Source: DATDVD01 sp035290065 (GTDB lineage Bacteria; Pseudomonadota; Gammaproteobacteria; Coxiellales; Coxiellaceae). Taken from it: a stretch of DNA of 14,968 bases. The stretch covers positions 1 through 14,968 of the forward strand of contig DATDVD010000111.1 of NCBI GenBank assembly GCA_035290065.1. Direction: 5' to 3'. Positions 14,283 through 14,968 of the stretch are shown piece after piece (the first letter of the stretch is position 1; every line of letters begins with the position of its first letter). The position numbers and the translations under genes are program-made. The notes beneath the pieces were generated by a model. That model was not told the DNA's origin. It saw nothing but the letters and a program-made list of their open reading frames with translations, and ran no database searches.

Positions 14283-14968
14283 ATGGCAGATGTCACGGTT
14301 AAACAATTAGCGCAAATGGTTCGTTCAACACCGGAGCGCTTATTGGAGCAGCTGAAAGAAGCAGGTGTCAGTGTAGGGAGCGCAGATTCTTCGCTCACGC
14401 CTGCTGAAAAACGGCAGTTGCTAGGCTATTTGCAGACAAAACGCCAAGCTTCTGCAAGCAGTGTGGCCACGCCAACGGCTGCAAAAGAAAATAACGCACG
14501 TATTACGTTAACACGAAAAAGCGTAGGTGTAGTGCGTCAAGGCAAGAAAAATGTTAACGTCGAGATTCGAAAACGTCGTACGTATGTAAAACCTAGCGAT
14601 GCCGAACAACCGACGGTTGAAGAAGTTGCTACTTTAGAAGCTGCGCCCAGCCCTGTTATTTCCGAAGTGGTAACACCCGCCCCTAAAGCTAAAAAATCCA
14701 AAGTACCGGTTGTTAAAACGAGAACCACCGACAAAAATAAATTGCTCACTGCCGCGGAACAATCTTTGCAATTAGAATTAACGGATGAAAGGCCTGGTCA
14801 ATATACCTCTGACGATGAAGAGAGTGTATTGGAATTACCAATTGATAAATACGCTCGTAAAAAAGGCAGTGGCAAAGTAGAACATGCGTTTGAAAAACCA
14901 ACCGCGCCCCTGGTGCGAGAAGTGGAAATTCCCGAATCCATCAAGGTGTCCGATTTGGCACAAAAAAT
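14283..14968 (+). CDS. infB: Translation initiation factor IF-2 (5' part, cut by the window end)
   Basis: IF-2 is the GTPase that brings fMet-tRNA to the 30S subunit. The first 228 codons are present and open to the window end. The product starts MADVTVKQLAQMVRSTPERL, a typical IF2-N helical domain (about 1-55). A second conserved piece contains ITLTRKSVGVV and NVNVEIRKRRTYVK (about 74-102), followed by a low-complexity linker rich in A, P, E and K. The segment PTAPLVREVEIPESIKVSDLAQK near the end begins the second IF2-N domain. The GTPase domain lies beyond the window. ATG 14283 has AAAGGTG at 14271-14277 five nt upstream, 15 nt after the nusA stop. Its product uses the tRNA encoded at the head of the same unit. 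Confidence 0.96.
   Translation, partial: MADVTVKQLAQMVRSTPERLLEQLKEAGVSVGSADSSLTPAEKRQLLGYLQTKRQASASSVATPTAAKENNARITLTRKSVGVVRQGKKNVNVEIRKRRTYVKPSDAEQPTVEEVATLEAAPSPVISEVVTPAPKAKKSKVPVVKTRTTDKNKLLTAAEQSLQLELTDERPGQYTSDDEESVLELPIDKYARKKGSGKVEHAFEKPTAPLVREVEIPESIKVSDLAQK

Noticed and set aside
14279..14302. ATG 14279 just before infB
   Set aside because: It opens only a seven-codon frame ending at TAA 14300-14302. The in-frame IF-2 start is ATG 14283.
1..14968. CRISPR arrays, insertion sequences, phage genes, toxin-antitoxin pairs or a new multi-gene system
   Set aside because: No regular spaced repeats, transposase-like ORFs or terminal inverted repeats were found. Almost all the sequence is accounted for by recognised housekeeping genes.

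Overview
This window is chromosomal housekeeping DNA from a gammaproteobacterium, most plausibly of the Legionellales (Coxiella/Legionella/Berkiella side). Three things suggest this: the order complex I operon, initiator tRNA, rimP-nusA-infB (which I recall being shared by that order; I could not check it); alphaproteobacterial-type complex I subunits (short NuoI ending in DAPYR, NuoG without the N7 cysteines); and a fairly AT-rich, TTA/ATT-heavy coding style. The assignment is inference. I see no mobile element, CRISPR array, phage gene or defence system.

Positions 1-11702 are a tightly packed plus-strand operon for proton-pumping NADH:quinone oxidoreductase (complex I): the last codons of nuoD, then nuoE-F-G-H-I-J-K-L-M-N complete and in canonical order. 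E, F and G form the NADH-oxidising module (FMN, N1a, N3, N1b, N4, N5). D and I carry electrons to quinone (N6a, N6b). H, J, K, L, M and N are the membrane proton-translocating arm. Most junctions overlap or are under 20 nt, so translation is probably coupled. The exception is a 55-nt gap between nuoI and nuoJ. The operon promoter lies upstream of the window.

Positions 11705-12007 hold one minus-strand gene, convergent with nuoN, for a small DUF1640/CCDC90-like coiled-coil protein with a C-terminal membrane anchor. The two TGA stops sit inside one 8-bp palindrome, TGATATCA.

Positions 12095-14968 are a second plus-strand unit: a promoter with a GC-rich discriminator, an initiator tRNA(fMet), an intrinsic terminator (probable attenuator) directly before rimP, then rimP, nusA and the 5' part of infB, cut by the window end. 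This matches the E. coli metY-rimP-nusA-infB arrangement and links initiator tRNA, ribosome maturation, transcription elongation and translation initiation.

The points most worth a second look are a 10-residue tandem-repeat-like insert beside the N6a cluster in NuoI, a U1:U72 end mismatch in the initiator tRNA where E. coli has C1:A72, the terminator with a possible alternative pairing before rimP, and the coiled-coil gene wedged between two core operons. No new multi-gene system is evident.
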